Source: an uncultured Christensenella sp.
GTDB taxonomy: Bacteria > Bacillota > Clostridia > Christensenellales > UBA1242
Direction: 5' to 3'
DNA length: 29,924 bases
Assembly (NCBI GenBank): GCA_905207515.1
Contig: CAJLLK010000007.1
Coordinates: 1-29,924, forward strand
The translations under genes were made by a program, and so were the position numbers. This document shows, piece after piece, positions 29,897-29,924 of the stretch. The first letter of the stretch is position 1, and the number at the start of each line of letters is the position of its first letter. The notes under the pieces were generated by a model. That model was not told the DNA's origin and did not search any database. It was given only the letters and a program-made list of their open reading frames with translations.

Positions 29897-29924
29897 GGGA
29901 GCATAGCTCAGCTGGTTAGAGCAC
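29897..29924 (+). tRNA. Partial tRNA gene (5' acceptor and D arm), cut by the window edge
   Basis: Starts GGGAGCA-TA-GCTC with D loop AGCTGGTTA and closing GAGC, as in tRNA-Ala(TGC) at 10410. The anticodon lies outside the window. The D arm and neighbouring bases resemble alanine tRNAs, but the identity cannot be fixed. It has a perfect consensus promoter. Confidence 0.85.

Noticed and set aside
1..29924. CRISPR array or insertion sequence
   Set aside because: No regularly spaced direct repeats and no transposase or integrase frame are visible in the window.

Overview
The window looks like part of the chromosome of a low-GC Firmicute (Bacillota), probably an uncultivated anaerobic, gut-type Clostridia. 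The reasons are strong AGGAGG-type ribosome sites, many TTGACA-N17-TATAAT promoters, Gram-positive-type lipoprotein signals, a pyruvate formate-lyase pair, a YabQ-like sporulation remnant next to a DivIC-like gene, and TGA used as a stop. No taxonomic call beyond this is supported.

Left end (1-3611). This stretch looks like an accessory cassette. On the minus strand it holds a hipB-hipA pair followed by a P-loop ATPase of the AAA_13/RloC-PrrC type that runs off the window. Upstream of these is a VOC-ASCH fusion protein. The cassette stops at an isolated 3' half of a tRNA, probably tRNA-Leu(CAG), that has no 5' half. This looks like an attachment-site scar. Beside it is an alpha/beta-hydrolase pseudogene with two internal deletions.

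Middle (4.2-13.4 kb). Here lie a large HExxH protein, a small unknown protein, a surface lipoprotein overlapping an MGMT-type alkyltransferase-like gene, a long mscL, a Cys-rich peptide with an internal duplication, a PH-like protein, tRNA-Ala(TGC), two lipoproteins with near-identical signal peptides and promoters, and a short-chain dehydrogenase.

Centre (13.5-21.4 kb). This is the most interesting part: a compact seven-gene operon with one consensus promoter and one terminator. In order it encodes an SPFH protein with zinc ribbons (YdjI-like), a one-TM protein, a TPR-like protein, two ESCRT-III-like coiled-coil proteins, a Vps4-like AAA ATPase with an N-terminal MIT-like domain, and a 1262-residue zinc-ribbon/TIR-like/TPR/transmembrane/GLUG protein. 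The second ESCRT-III-like protein ends in a MIM1-like tail. The layout suggests a bacterial ESCRT-III/Vps4 membrane-remodelling machine joined to an SPFH scaffold and a transmembrane sensor or effector. It resembles the B. subtilis ydjFGHI (PspA/SPFH) operon, with a dedicated Vps4-type disassembly ATPase added.

Right part (21.4-29.9 kb). This holds a heterodimeric ABC exporter, a small unknown protein, pflB-pflA behind a palindromic operator-like site, a CvpA-family membrane protein, a convergent DivIC-like gene with a YabQ remnant upstream, and the 5' part of another tRNA with a perfect promoter.
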